Positions 8,310 to 16,709 of a stretch of 64,000 bases of DNA are shown piece by piece. This stretch comes from Sporocytophaga sp. (GTDB taxonomy: Bacteria; Bacteroidota; Bacteroidia; Cytophagales; Cytophagaceae). Each line of letters begins with the position of its first letter. The first letter of the stretch is position 1. Both the position numbers and the translations under genes were made by a program. The stretch is from NCBI RefSeq assembly GCF_017745095.1, contig NZ_JAGHZZ010000023.1:1-64000 (forward strand), given 5' to 3'. The notes under the pieces were generated by a model that made no database searches, was not told the origin of the DNA, and was given only the letters and a program-made list of their open reading frames with translations.

Positions 8310-8981
8310 TTAAACAGTCTCGAACTTTTCCTCAATAACGACTTCCTTTAGCCTTTCACTTTCAACTTTTAACTTTTTGTTTTTAGCTTTCCTCTTTCTG
8401 CCTTTATTCACAGGATATTTACGTCCTGAAAGGTTATTAAATACCATCGCAATTGCAAATAGAATAATTACTCCTGTTGCGACAGGAGAGACTACATACC
8501 AGTATCCCAAAGCTTTTATTTTAGCAGAGCCTATATTTGCAATAAGGGCTGTTGCGCCTCCCGGAGGATGCAGAGTTTTGGTCATTTGCATAACCATGAT
8601 GCTTAGTGAAACTGCCAGTGTTGATGCAAACCAAAGTGTGTCAGGTAATAATTGAGCTACAGTTACCCCCACAAGAGCTGAAAGGATATGTCCTCCAAAT
8701 AAGTTTCTTGGCTGAGATAAAGGGCTGTTTGATACACCGTATAACAATACTGCAGAAGCTCCAAAAGATCCTATTAAAAATAAATGATCCTGAACTTCGA
8801 AAATCTGACTATTGATGAGACCAATAAGTCCTATTCCGCAAAACGACCCAAGGAAAGTCCATAAGAGATCACTCTTATGCAACATGGTTTCCCGGTACAT
8901 GACATATTTGGCAATTCTGTATTTTCGTGAAAGGTTAATGTTAGGGGAATTTTTAAATGGTTTCGATATTTTAAGTTTCAT
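8310..8981 (-). CDS. HPP family integral membrane protein
   Basis: The 223-residue protein has about four hydrophobic segments and the family's eponymous motif in KTLHPPGGATALIA. HPP proteins are inner-membrane proteins; some plastid and cyanobacterial members are reported nitrite transporters, but the substrate here is unknown. An upstream ATG at 9041 would lie inside a minus-strand terminator hairpin, so I chose the ATG at 8981 (MKLKISK). The C-terminus is a highly charged Lys/Glu tail (about the last 35 residues). It is encoded by AG-rich, repeat-like DNA similar to the adjacent intergenic hairpin. Confidence 0.8.
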   Translation of the reverse strand: MKLKISKPFKNSPNINLSRKYRIAKYVMYRETMLHKSDLLWTFLGSFCGIGLIGLINSQIFEVQDHLFLIGSFGASAVLLYGVSNSPLSQPRNLFGGHILSALVGVTVAQLLPDTLWFASTLAVSLSIMVMQMTKTLHPPGGATALIANIGSAKIKALGYWYVVSPVATGVIILFAIAMVFNNLSGRKYPVNKGRKRKAKNKKLKVESERLKEVVIEEKFETV

Positions 8982-9000
8982 TTTAAGGTTAAACTGTATA

Positions 9001-9039
9001 AAAACGGAGGGCTGCTTCAATTTATATGAAGCAGCCCTC
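9001..9039 (-). terminator. Minus-strand intrinsic terminator
   Basis: A 13-bp perfect stem (GAGGGCTGCTTCA, 9007-9019, with its complement at 9027-9039) is followed on the minus strand by CGTTTTTA. It ends the transcript of the 78-residue protein gene and separates it from the HPP gene. This decides the HPP start. Confidence 0.88.
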
Positions 9040-9061
9040 AAATTTATCTAAAAACCAGGAA

Positions 9062-9298
9062 TTAATTCAGATTCCAGGTGCATTGTTTTAGCGGGGATTG
9101 ACCAGCCACCGCCAGGTCACATTTATAATTAACCATTTCTGAAATGGTCAGATAAGTTTCGTAAGTCAATCCAGGTGTTTCGTTAAAAGGATACAGATTA
9201 ACTGAATATACAGGATTGCAAACTTCGTTATTTTGAGAATTAGAAATTCCAGCTGTGAGTGCCAACGTCTTAAAAGTAATAGAAATAGTTTTTGTCAT
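9062..9298 (-). CDS. Orphan 78-residue protein downstream of a SAM element
   Basis: I do not recognise this 78-residue protein. It starts MTKTISITFKTLAL, is rich in Thr, Asn, Tyr and Pro, and has three cysteines (27, 60, 73). It lacks a convincing signal peptide or membrane helix. Support for a real gene comes from its surroundings: a strong terminator 23 bases after the stop, and upstream on the same strand a poly-Cys leader ORF and an S-box-like riboswitch. The unit therefore looks like a short SAM-controlled transcript ending in this one gene. It could be a sulfur-metabolism accessory protein or a peptide precursor; neither is shown. Confidence 0.55.
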   Translation of the reverse strand: MTKTISITFKTLALTAGISNSQNNEVCNPVYSVNLYPFNETPGLTYETYLTISEMVNYKCDLAVAGQSPLKQCTWNLN

Positions 9299-9366
9299 GG
9301 CATTAAGGGTTAAATTGTTAAAGAATTGATTTAAACCTGTTACTACAGGAAATTAGCCAAAGCCAA

Positions 9367-9495
9367 CTACGAAAGCTTACAACAACAATAACTGTTGTTA
9401 TATGCATTAAACGTAATGGCAAAACGAAAGTTTACTGAAGAACCTTGTCCTTTAGTCGCTTTTTCTTTTGAATCTCTAAATTGGGCTGTATTCAT
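9367..9495 (-). CDS. 42-residue leader-like peptide ending YCCCKLS
   Basis: A 42-codon ATG frame lies between the minus-strand S-box-like element and the 78-residue protein gene. It reads MNTAQFRDSKEK at the start and ends with NNSYCCCKLS and a TAG stop. Three consecutive TGT codons just before the stop are the kind of run expected in a cysteine-sensing leader peptide. The NN and CCC codons can themselves pair (AACAAC with GTTGTT, 9382-9399), so ribosome stalling there would change RNA folding. The downstream gene starts 68 bases later. Coding status is inferred only from position and composition. Confidence 0.5.
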   Translation of the reverse strand: MNTAQFRDSKEKATKGQGSSVNFRFAITFNAYNNSYCCCKLS

Positions 9496-9527
9496 AAGTG
9501 TCAATTTATATGTGTTCCGAAAATCGA

Positions 9528-9607
9528 AACTAGGATTTAGCACCTTACATTTTTGGTGGCAGGTTGCTAGAAGTTCTCAGAGCCTATTCTCTCCCTTCTT
9601 CTTTATA
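9528..9607 (-). ncRNA. Second SAM-I-clan (S-box-like) riboswitch
   Basis: Read on the minus strand, this repeats the element at 88-160: GAGA, GGCTC, eleven bases, AGCAACCT (9561-9568), a loop, then GGTGCTAA and TCCTA (9531-9544). The distal helix is TAGG/CCTA (9583-9586 with 9531-9534), where the first copy has GCAGG/CCTGC. The changes compensate, which supports the fold. The next things on this strand are the poly-Cys leader ORF and the 78-residue protein gene. No plus-strand gene uses this region. Confidence 0.7.
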
Positions 9608-9700
9608 AATCAACTACACACGGTAGGTGATCGCATTACAAATATATGCTGCTGGAAATTTTGTTCCAAATAGTTTAACAAAAATAAATTAACCGGTGAA

Positions 9701-9751
9701 TTTATTAAAAAATAATATCCTCAGTCCGGCTTTGAATACCAAACTGAGGAT
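9701..9751 (-). terminator. Minus-strand intrinsic terminator
   Basis: ATCCTCAGT (9717-9725) pairs with ACTGAGGAT (9743-9751). On the minus strand the stem is followed by a T-run (ATTATTTTTTAATAA). It ends the two-gene GyrI-like operon. Confidence 0.75.
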
Positions 9752-9804
9752 CAGGCAAATTGTTATGAGAAATTTTAATGATGAATCAATTAACTAAGTC
9801 AATA

Positions 9805-10227
9805 TCAAAGCTTTTCTATGAATTCAAATAATTCGTTTTTAAAGCTTTTCATTTCTTTGTAAAAGCCATCAACTTTTTCGGTAAGGTCGCGATGTCTTTC
9901 CCTGTATGCTTCGTCATAGTCTTTGGGACGGTTTTGCATAATTCCAGCCAAATACATTTCATGGGCCTGGGTTTGCATGAAAAGATGTTCCAGCCAGTCG
10001 TTATGCATTTTACTCAGAATTTTTTCATAATCTCTCAACTCCTCCTTGTCATCTTCTGATTTAACTTTCAGAAGTTGTTTATTGATAAGATTTTTAAAAA
10101 AACGTATCTCATCCTTCCACAAGTCCATTTCGCTCAGCCATTCGCTAGTCTGCTGATGTAAGACCTCAAGACTTCCTTCAAGAAGGTAAGTGGTTTTGGG
10201 TGATTCCAGTAATTGTGTCATAACCAA
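9805..10227 (-). CDS. Uncharacterised all-helical protein
   Basis: This 140-residue soluble protein is strongly helical, rich in Glu, Lys and Leu, and shows long stretches compatible with coiled coils (about 10-75 and 105-140). No signal peptide or known motif is visible. The second Met (MTQLLESP) is an alternative start two codons in. It begins 3 bases after the GyrI-like gene and is followed by a terminator, so it is the second gene of a two-gene operon. The function is not known. Confidence 0.75.
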   Translation of the reverse strand: MVMTQLLESPKTTYLLEGSLEVLHQQTSEWLSEMDLWKDEIRFFKNLINKQLLKVKSEDDKEELRDYEKILSKMHNDWLEHLFMQTQAHEMYLAGIMQNRPKDYDEAYRERHRDLTEKVDGFYKEMKSFKNELFEFIEKL

Positions 10228-10230
10228 CTA

Positions 10231-10869
10231 TTATATTATTTGAGATATTTTAATTTCTGATACAGGAAATCTTAAAATTGTAACTAACTGATTTGACTTT
10301 AAGTCTTCCGGATTTTCAAAATATATTTCATGGTATTTACCAATGAATTCCAGATTATTACTTTTTGCAAAGGCTCGGACCTTTTCCAGAGATTTTTTTC
10401 CTTCTGTTCTGCCTCCTTTAAATGATGTCTGCAAACTTAAGCCCTCAGAAAGGTGACTTAGTGTAATAGACTGGGTAAAAGACCATCCCGGGTTCTCTTC
10501 CAAAACCATTTTCTGTGACAAGCTCAAGATATCTTCATTGATTAAGGTCGGCTCATTGATCATGATTGCCCATTTCCAAATGGCATCCATATTAAAATCA
10601 AATGGTCTGTCATCTTTCCACCACAAAACCTCAATAGGAGTGACTCCATTAGTGCAAATGTTAACCATTGGAGTTTTGGCAGATAAAATTCTTTTAGCAT
10701 ATTCATCAACTTTGAATAGTGTCAATGCTGCCTGCAAAAAATGCATATCAAATTCAGCCGGCCCTTCTCCATAAAGAGTGAAATAATTAAAATCAGGTAC
10801 ATCAACTAGTCTAACTTCCTCTATAGAAGGATCATACAAATGCTTATCCTGATCAATCAAAGTCTCCAT
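10231..10869 (-). CDS. GyrI-like small-molecule-binding domain protein
   Basis: The 212-residue cytoplasmic protein resembles stand-alone GyrI-like (effector-binding) proteins. Supporting segments are VRLVDVPDFNYFTLYGEGP near the start, the helix AALTLFKVDEYAKRI and PIEVLWWKDD, typical of this group. No DNA-binding domain is attached. I chose the ATG at 10869 (METLIDQDKH), because the 21 residues upstream look like untranslated sequence. It is the first gene of a two-gene operon; a spaced 11-base inverted repeat lies upstream. The ligand is unknown. Confidence 0.7.
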   Translation of the reverse strand: METLIDQDKHLYDPSIEEVRLVDVPDFNYFTLYGEGPAEFDMHFLQAALTLFKVDEYAKRILSAKTPMVNICTNGVTPIEVLWWKDDRPFDFNMDAIWKWAIMINEPTLINEDILSLSQKMVLEENPGWSFTQSITLSHLSEGLSLQTSFKGGRTEGKKSLEKVRAFAKSNNLEFIGKYHEIYFENPEDLKSNQLVTILRFPVSEIKISQII

Positions 10870-11244
10870 ATTATTATATTTTGCATTAACCTTAACCGAG
10901 GTAAATTTTGTTCTCCAGAAATACCAGGTCAATCCTTACTACATATATAAAAAGCACAAACCAAAAGGTATTTGTTCCATTTAAGTTTGGAGTAGTCTAG
11001 CCTTCAGGAAAATCAAATTGAGGATTTTAGAAGACAAATACCTTGTAATTTACTAATAAACAATAGTTTGCATCTATTTACTTAAAGTTCTAATTGTATA
11101 CTGGTTTCATTATCAAAAAAACAGGAATATAAGGGCCTGAATGTGTATAAATAAAAGCCAAATTTAGGATGCCAAATTGTGGCCATTCACTAAAAATACT
11201 TATCTTGCTACATTAAAAAATCCTAATTTCCATTTATAATATCT
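10870..11244. other. Intergenic region between the GyrI-like gene and gyrA
   Basis: No gene is seen here. It must hold the divergent promoters of the GyrI-like operon and gyrA. An 11-base inverted repeat (AAGGTATTTGT at 10965-10975 and its complement at 11034-11044, 58 bases apart) is the only notable structure; the spacing would suit a looped operator. No clean TAnnTTTG box was found before gyrA. Confidence 0.5.
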
Positions 11245-13812
11245 ATGGCTGAAGGCGAAAACATTATTCCTATTAACATTGAAGATGAGATGAGAGGAGC
11301 TTACATCGATTATTCGATGTCGGTTATCATTTCGAGGGCATTACCAGACGTAAGAGACGGATTAAAACCTGTACACAGAAGGGTACTTTTCGGGATGTCA
11401 GAATTAGGTGTTAACTGGAACAAACCTTACAAAAAATCGGCGAGAATTGTTGGTGAGGTCCTTGGTAAATACCACCCTCATGGTGATGCATCAGTATATG
11501 ATTCTATGGTTCGTATGGCACAACCATGGTCTTTGAGGTATATGATGGTCGACGGACAAGGAAACTTCGGATCTATAGACGGTGATTCTCCTGCAGCAAT
11601 GAGGTATACTGAGGCAAGGTTCAAAAGAATTGCCGAAGAAATGCTTTCAGATATCAATAAAAATACCGTTGATTTTCAGCCAAACTTTGACGATTCTCTT
11701 GAAGAACCAACAGTTCTTCCGTCAAAAGTACCCAATCTACTGATCAATGGGACCTCTGGAATTGCCGTAGGTATGGCTACGAATATGGCTCCTCACAATC
11801 TTCGTGAAGTGGTTGATGGAGTTTGTGCTTATATTGACAATAATGACATCACTGTAGAAGGTTTGATGGAATTCATAAAAGCACCTGATTTTCCTACAGG
11901 AGGAACTATTTATGGATATCAAGGCGTAAAATCAGCATTTGAAACAGGCCGAGGAAGAATTGTAGTTCGGGCTAATGCTACCTTCGAAAATACACCGACC
12001 GGTAGAGATATGATTGTGGTCCACGATATTCCATATATGGTGAACAAAGCCTCTATGGTTGAAAAGACGGCACAATTGATCAATGAAAAGAAAATCGAAG
12101 GAATTTCTGATATCAGAGACGAATCAGATAGAGAAGGACTTCGCATAGTCTATGAATTGAAAAAAGATGCTATCCCAAGTATCGTTTTAAATAACCTATA
12201 CAAATACACTCAGCTTCAGTCATCTTTCGGAGTAAACAACGTTGCCCTTGTAAATGGCAGGCCAATGACTGTAAATCTGAAAGACATGATCAGGCACTTT
12301 GTGGATCATCGTCATGAAGTGATAGTCAGAAGAACGAAGTTTGAGCTGGAGGAAGCTGAAAAACGTGCACATATATTACAAGGATATCTGATTGCTCTGG
12401 ATCACCTTGATGAAGTGATCAAGTTGATCAGAAATTCGAGAGATCCTGAAGAAGCCAAAAAAGGCTTGATGGAAAACTTCGGAATGTCAGAGATTCAGGC
12501 AAAGGCCGTTCTTGAATTAAGACTTCAGCGTTTAACAGGCATGGAGCGTGACAAAATCGTTAAAGAATACGAAGAAGTTATGGCTTTGATTGCAAGGTTA
12601 AATGAAATACTTAACAGTGTTGAGATCAGAATGCAAATCATCAAAGATGAGTCTCTTGAAATGAAAGAGCGTTATGGTGATGAAAGAAGAACTCAAATCG
12701 TACATTCTGCAGATGATATTGACATAGAAGATATTATCGCTGATGATGAAATGGTTATTACTATTTCACACGAAGGCTATATCAAGCGTACTCCATTAAC
12801 AGAGTATCGTTCACAGTCAAGAGGTGGTGTAGGATCTAGAGGAGCAGTATCCAAAGAAGATGATTTTACAGAACATCTTTTCATTGCAACGATGCATAAT
12901 TACCTCCTGATTTTCACGGATTCAGGAAAAGTTTTCTGGCAAAAAGTTTATGGAATACCTGAAGGAAGCAAAACTTCTAAAGGAAGACCTATTCAGAACC
13001 TGATTAATGTAGAAAAAGAAGATAAAGTAAGAGCTATTATTAATGTAAAGACATTAGAGAATGTTGACTACATCAATAATAACTTTATCATAATGGTGAC
13101 GGAAAATGGAACAATCAAGAAAACTTCGCTTGAGGCCTTCTCTCGTCCAAGATCTAATGGTATTCAAGCAATTACAATTAATGAAGGAGACAAACTTCTA
13201 AATGTAAGGCTAACGAATGGAAATAATGAAATCGTTATCGCTCTTAAATCTGGAAGAGCAATAAGGTTTAATGAAGAGCATGTGCGTCCTATGGGTAGAA
13301 ATGCTGCCGGAGTTAGAGGTGTCACTTTAGCTGATGATGATGACAGAGTAATCGGGATGGTTTGTCTGAGTTGTTCAGATAATAATTTGCTTGTTGTGTC
13401 AGAAAAAGGATACGGTAAGCGTTCTGATATTGATGACTACAGAGTAACAAACAGAGGTGGAAAAGGAGTTAAGACCCTTAATATCACTGAAAAAACCGGT
13501 AAACTAGTAGCTATCATGGATGTTTCGGACAAAGATGAATTGATGATCATCAATAAATCTGGAATTACTATAAGAATGCCGGTTTCAGATCTACGAGTTG
13601 TTGGAAGAGCAACACAAGGAGTTAGACTTATAAAACTTAGCGAAACCGATGAAATCGCATCTATAGCTAAGATTGAAAATTTGGCAACAGAGGAAAATCT
13701 ATCTGAATCAACTGAAACAACATCAGAAATTCCGGACATTGAAGCACAGCTTCCAAATCCTGAAGCTCCTGAAGAGACTCAGTCTGAAGAGGAAGAAAAT
13801 GATAATGAATAA
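11245..13812 (+). CDS. gyrA: DNA gyrase subunit A
   Basis: The 855-residue protein is the breakage-reunion subunit of gyrase. The catalytic Tyr is Tyr121 in AAMRYTEAR. The N-terminus ([20 protein letters not shown]) is the family signature. The C-terminal beta-pinwheel carries a GyrA-box-like SRGGVGSRG followed by repeated blades, and ends in an acidic tail (EEEENDNE). In the quinolone-determining loop the residue equivalent to E. coli Ser83 is Ala82, while the acidic Asp86 is kept. A strong terminator follows the stop. Confidence 0.97.
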   Translation: MAEGENIIPINIEDEMRGAYIDYSMSVIISRALPDVRDGLKPVHRRVLFGMSELGVNWNKPYKKSARIVGEVLGKYHPHGDASVYDSMVRMAQPWSLRYMMVDGQGNFGSIDGDSPAAMRYTEARFKRIAEEMLSDINKNTVDFQPNFDDSLEEPTVLPSKVPNLLINGTSGIAVGMATNMAPHNLREVVDGVCAYIDNNDITVEGLMEFIKAPDFPTGGTIYGYQGVKSAFETGRGRIVVRANATFENTPTGRDMIVVHDIPYMVNKASMVEKTAQLINEKKIEGISDIRDESDREGLRIVYELKKDAIPSIVLNNLYKYTQLQSSFGVNNVALVNGRPMTVNLKDMIRHFVDHRHEVIVRRTKFELEEAEKRAHILQGYLIALDHLDEVIKLIRNSRDPEEAKKGLMENFGMSEIQAKAVLELRLQRLTGMERDKIVKEYEEVMALIARLNEILNSVEIRMQIIKDESLEMKERYGDERRTQIVHSADDIDIEDIIADDEMVITISHEGYIKRTPLTEYRSQSRGGVGSRGAVSKEDDFTEHLFIATMHNYLLIFTDSGKVFWQKVYGIPEGSKTSKGRPIQNLINVEKEDKVRAIINVKTLENVDYINNNFIIMVTENGTIKKTSLEAFSRPRSNGIQAITINEGDKLLNVRLTNGNNEIVIALKSGRAIRFNEEHVRPMGRNAAGVRGVTLADDDDRVIGMVCLSCSDNNLLVVSEKGYGKRSDIDDYRVTNRGGKGVKTLNITEKTGKLVAIMDVSDKDELMIINKSGITIRMPVSDLRVVGRATQGVRLIKLSETDEIASIAKIENLATEENLSESTETTSEIPDIEAQLPNPEAPEETQSEEEENDNE

Positions 13813-13817
13813 AAATT

Positions 13818-13849
13818 AAAATGCCGGAATTACATTTCGGCATTTTTTT
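13818..13849 (+). terminator. gyrA terminator
   Basis: AAAATGCCG (13818-13826) pairs with CGGCATTTT (13838-13846) and is followed by a T-run. It lies six bases after the gyrA stop. Confidence 0.92.
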
Positions 13850-13905
13850 ATAAGTATCACTTAAACAGTTTTTTAACTACTTAATTCTAAAGAATTGATT
13901 TAACT

Positions 13906-15009
13906 ATGAAAAGAATCTTATTTAGTATTATATTTTCTGGCTACTGCCTAATTGGGGTGGCCCAGAACTCTGCTGTTACCAATGCAATCCTTTATCATAA
14001 AGATGGCGATTTGATAAAAGCCAAACAGGAAATTGACGAAGCCAGTCAACACGAAAAAACAAAAGCCAATGCAAAAACCTGGTATTATAAAGGGTTGATA
14101 TATCAGGACATAGCAATGAACCAAAAGGCGGAAGTAAAGGCTGCTGCACCTGAGGCGCTTCAAACGTCTTATGAATCCTATAATAAAGCAGTTGAGTTAG
14201 AACCTTCCAAAGGAGAATATTCCAAAATGTCTTCAGCAAAATTGCAGGAAATATGGGGGTTATTTATTAATAAGGGATTTTCTGAATATGAAGCTAGTAA
14301 CTATAAACAGGCTATCTCAAGTTTTGAAATTGCCCAAAAAATCAAACCTGCCGATACTCTTGCTTATATTAATGCCATTTATGCTGCAGAGCAAATACAC
14401 GACATGAATGTCATTAAAAACAGCGTGGTTAAACTTAATTCTCTGAATTACAAAAGCCCTGTTCTTTATTATTATCAGATAACAATTGAAAACGAAATAG
14501 AAAAAAGCCCTGAAAAGGCTCTTGCTACTGCTAAAAAAGGGCTTGTTGATTTTCCTAATAATAAAACCATTCTAGAACTTCAAAAAAATCTTTATTTACA
14601 AACAGGTAAAGATTCAGAAGCAGCTGCTTCTATTGAAAATTTGGTTAAGAATAACCCTAATGATATAAATCTTCTTAATCAGCTAGCTGTATTATATGGC
14701 AAAACTGACACAGACAAAGCTTTGCAGACCTATGCAAAAGTATTAGCCATTGATCAAAATGATCTGATTGCCAATTTTAACACTGCTGTTATCTATTATA
14801 ATACCGGAAAGGAGAAGCACCAGAAACTCGGTACTCTTAGCGTAGGAGCTTATCAGAAAGAGGGAAAAGCCCTTGAAACTGAAATTGATGAGTTATTCAA
14901 AAAATCTTTGGATCATGCACAAAAAGCTATTGCTAAAGCAGAAGATCCGAGCGATAAGCAACAACTTGATGTGCTAATCAAAGAATTAAATAAGTCAATT
15001 AAAAAATAA
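13906..15009 (+). CDS. Exported TPR-repeat protein
   Basis: The 367-residue protein starts with a Sec signal peptide (MKRILFSIIFSGYCLIGVAQ). Helical pairs typical of tetratricopeptide repeats follow, for example around GDLIKAKQEIDEA, SYESYNKAVELEPSKGEY, ASNYKQAISSFEIAQKIKP and DKALQTYAKVLAIDQNDLIANFNTAVIYYNTGK. It is predicted to be periplasmic and to scaffold protein-protein contacts; the partner is unknown. It is monocistronic, lying between the gyrA terminator and its own terminator. Confidence 0.85.
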   Translation: MKRILFSIIFSGYCLIGVAQNSAVTNAILYHKDGDLIKAKQEIDEASQHEKTKANAKTWYYKGLIYQDIAMNQKAEVKAAAPEALQTSYESYNKAVELEPSKGEYSKMSSAKLQEIWGLFINKGFSEYEASNYKQAISSFEIAQKIKPADTLAYINAIYAAEQIHDMNVIKNSVVKLNSLNYKSPVLYYYQITIENEIEKSPEKALATAKKGLVDFPNNKTILELQKNLYLQTGKDSEAAASIENLVKNNPNDINLLNQLAVLYGKTDTDKALQTYAKVLAIDQNDLIANFNTAVIYYNTGKEKHQKLGTLSVGAYQKEGKALETEIDELFKKSLDHAQKAIAKAEDPSDKQQLDVLIKELNKSIKK

Positions 15010-15035
15010 GTGCTAATTTATATAACTTAATTATT

Positions 15036-15069
15036 AATACCTGAAAGGTGACTTTCAGGTATTTTTTTT
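15036..15069 (+). terminator. Intrinsic terminator after the TPR gene
   Basis: A 12-bp stem (AATACCTGAAAG, 15036-15047, with its complement at 15052-15063) closes a tetraloop and is followed by eight T residues. Confidence 0.93.
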
Positions 15070-15348
15070 GGATTTCGACAAATATGTTTATCCCGATTTA
15101 TTTGGTAACAATCTGAAGTTCAATTGTATTTTTTCAGTAATTAATTTACCTTACTGCGTGAAAATAGAATAAAAGCAGGATTATTAGTTAAAGTTCTTTT
15201 TTTAGTCATATTTAATCTTCATTAAAAACAAATTAAAACTTGTTAATTTTGAATCTTATCCATTAATTTTACTTCTTTATCGAATTTCCCTATGTAACTA
15301 TACTTTAGTTTATTTCGTAAAAATACATTGAAACCTTCCTATACCGTT
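15070..15348. other. Intergenic region before the receiver-like gene
   Basis: Non-coding, very AT-rich. TAATTTTG at 15244-15251 matches the Bacteroidota -7 consensus and may serve the downstream receiver gene, about 100 bases away. No matching -33 TTTG or hairpin was seen. Confidence 0.35.
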
Positions 15349-15822
15349 ATGCAAAAAATTGATCAGGTAATTATTGTAGGCAAAAACAGCGACTTCACTA
15401 GCCGCATAAAGTCTTCCATTGAATCCTCTGGCATGGCTGACCAAGTTAAAATGGCCCTTAATGGAGGACATGCATTCCTATTTCTTGACCATCTTCATTT
15501 AGGCAGAAAGTTAAAAGAATCTAAAGTATTGGTATTACTTGACATGGACACCCCAATAGTGGATGGATGGGATTTTCTAAAAGATTATGCTCATGCATCA
15601 AGACTTGAAAAGGAAAATGTGATCATAGTTATATTGAACGAGCATCTTTCTAACGAAGAAAAAAGCAGAGCAAGTAAAATGGGAGCCAACTATTTCTTGT
15701 TTTCTTCATTCACTATTAATGCTCTTACATATATTGTACAGAAACATTTCTTTAATAGTACAGTCAGAAAAATCAGGAATTGTTACGAAACATTCAGACC
15801 ATTGAGATTAGGTGCTGCTTAA
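15349..15822 (+). CDS. Degenerate response-regulator receiver protein
   Basis: The 157-residue single-domain protein has the receiver core VLVLLDMDTPIVDGWDFL, with Asp65 at the phosphoacceptor position. The N-terminal acidic pair that binds magnesium reads VGKN instead of VDDD. The conserved C-terminal Lys-Pro is replaced (YFLFSSFT). It therefore probably cannot be phosphorylated normally. I chose the ATG at 15349 rather than a TTG seven codons upstream, because the receiver beta-1 strand starts right after it. No kinase lies nearby. It has no output domain. Confidence 0.75.
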   Translation: MQKIDQVIIVGKNSDFTSRIKSSIESSGMADQVKMALNGGHAFLFLDHLHLGRKLKESKVLVLLDMDTPIVDGWDFLKDYAHASRLEKENVIIVILNEHLSNEEKSRASKMGANYFLFSSFTINALTYIVQKHFFNSTVRKIRNCYETFRPLRLGAA

Positions 15823-16087
15823 TTCTATATAAATTCGGAATTATCATCTGATTATTTTTTAAACTTCAACTTGTCAATCAGATGTACCAAAGCACATTAT
15901 CCCATCGGATTTACCGATTCTTGTTATTTCTAATTTTGAATTAATTAAATAAATTATCTTATGTTGGAAAGTAAGACAATTTATCATTTTTAGGGGACTA
16001 AATTAATTCAAAAAATCATACTTCAGCTCTTGATAATGCAAATGGAAATTCTATTTTTGACATTCTTAAAAATAGATTTTTATAGCT

Positions 16088-16558
16088 ATGAGCGAAATTA
16101 AACCTGGAGACTTTGTAAAAATCAATGGTCAGGATACCGTGGTGGAAGTCCTTTCTGTCAAAGGCAACGACCTTGAAGTTGCTATGGGTATTATGAAAAT
16201 GACTGTTAAGAAAAATAAAGTCACCTTTTCACAACCACCTCCTGAATCCATCAAATCTTCCCATGAATATTCGGGAAATGTTAAAATTGACACCAAAGAA
16301 AAGTTATTACACTTTCAATTTGAACTTGATGTCAGAGGAAAGGCCAAAGAAGATGTAATTACTTTGTTGACAAACTGGGTTGATGATGCTCTTCTTTTGG
16401 GTTTACCCGAAGCTCGCATTGTACACGGAAGAGGCAGCGGAGTATTGAAAGATACAGTAAGGTCATTTCTACGAAAATATAAAGAAGTGGAAAGCGCAAC
16501 AGATGAAGCCCGTGAAAAGGGAGGGGACCATGTAACGCTTGTAAAATTTAAAGCATAA
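16088..16558 (+). CDS. Stand-alone MutS2 C-terminal module (KOW-like plus Smr)
   Basis: The 156-residue protein matches only the C-terminus of MutS2. It has a KOW-like segment (GDFVKINGQDTVVEVLSV, 7-24, and KMTVKKNKVTF) followed by an Smr domain with LDVRG (80-84) and the HGRGSG loop (113-118). The MutS2 ATPase and clamp domains are absent, and the upstream DNA is non-coding, with no sign of a lost N-terminus in another frame. Smr domains are nucleases or nucleic-acid binders acting in recombination control or ribosome rescue. It could be a functional split module or an old remnant; intact motifs and its own terminator favour function. Confidence 0.82.
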   Translation: MSEIKPGDFVKINGQDTVVEVLSVKGNDLEVAMGIMKMTVKKNKVTFSQPPPESIKSSHEYSGNVKIDTKEKLLHFQFELDVRGKAKEDVITLLTNWVDDALLLGLPEARIVHGRGSGVLKDTVRSFLRKYKEVESATDEAREKGGDHVTLVKFKA

Positions 16559-16584
16559 AGGGAACATTCAAATTAAAATATCAT

Positions 16585-16625
16585 AGCATCAGATTCTGTT
16601 ATCGTATGAATCTGATGCTTTTTTT
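16585..16625 (+). terminator. Intrinsic terminator after the Smr gene
   Basis: AGCATCAGATTC (16585-16596) pairs perfectly with GAATCTGATGCT (16608-16619), followed by a run of T residues. Confidence 0.93.
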
Positions 16626-16709
16626 ATTCCTACTGACACACTGTTGTCAGTCATCCTCTTTTTATTTGTATTGATAAGTTGCTACTTGAAAATAATTACA
16701 TCAAAAATC

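Noticed and set aside
8982..9041. Longer HPP start at 9041
   Set aside because: It would begin inside a minus-strand terminator stem; ATG 8981 fits the fold better.
8377..9051. Several plus-strand frames of 69-92 codons
   Set aside because: They are shadows of the HPP gene on the minus strand, and one crosses the terminator hairpin at 9007-9039.
9395..9673. Plus-strand 92-codon frame
   Set aside because: It runs antisense through the minus-strand SAM element and leader ORF, and its composition (many Phe, Trp, Cys in odd runs) is not protein-like.
15328..15348. TTG start seven codons before the receiver gene
   Set aside because: ATG 15349 directly precedes the first receiver strand and is the more usual start.
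16644..16709. TTG start extending the AlkZ-like gene
   Set aside because: It adds a hydrophobic stretch foreign to this cytoplasmic family and begins close to a terminator.
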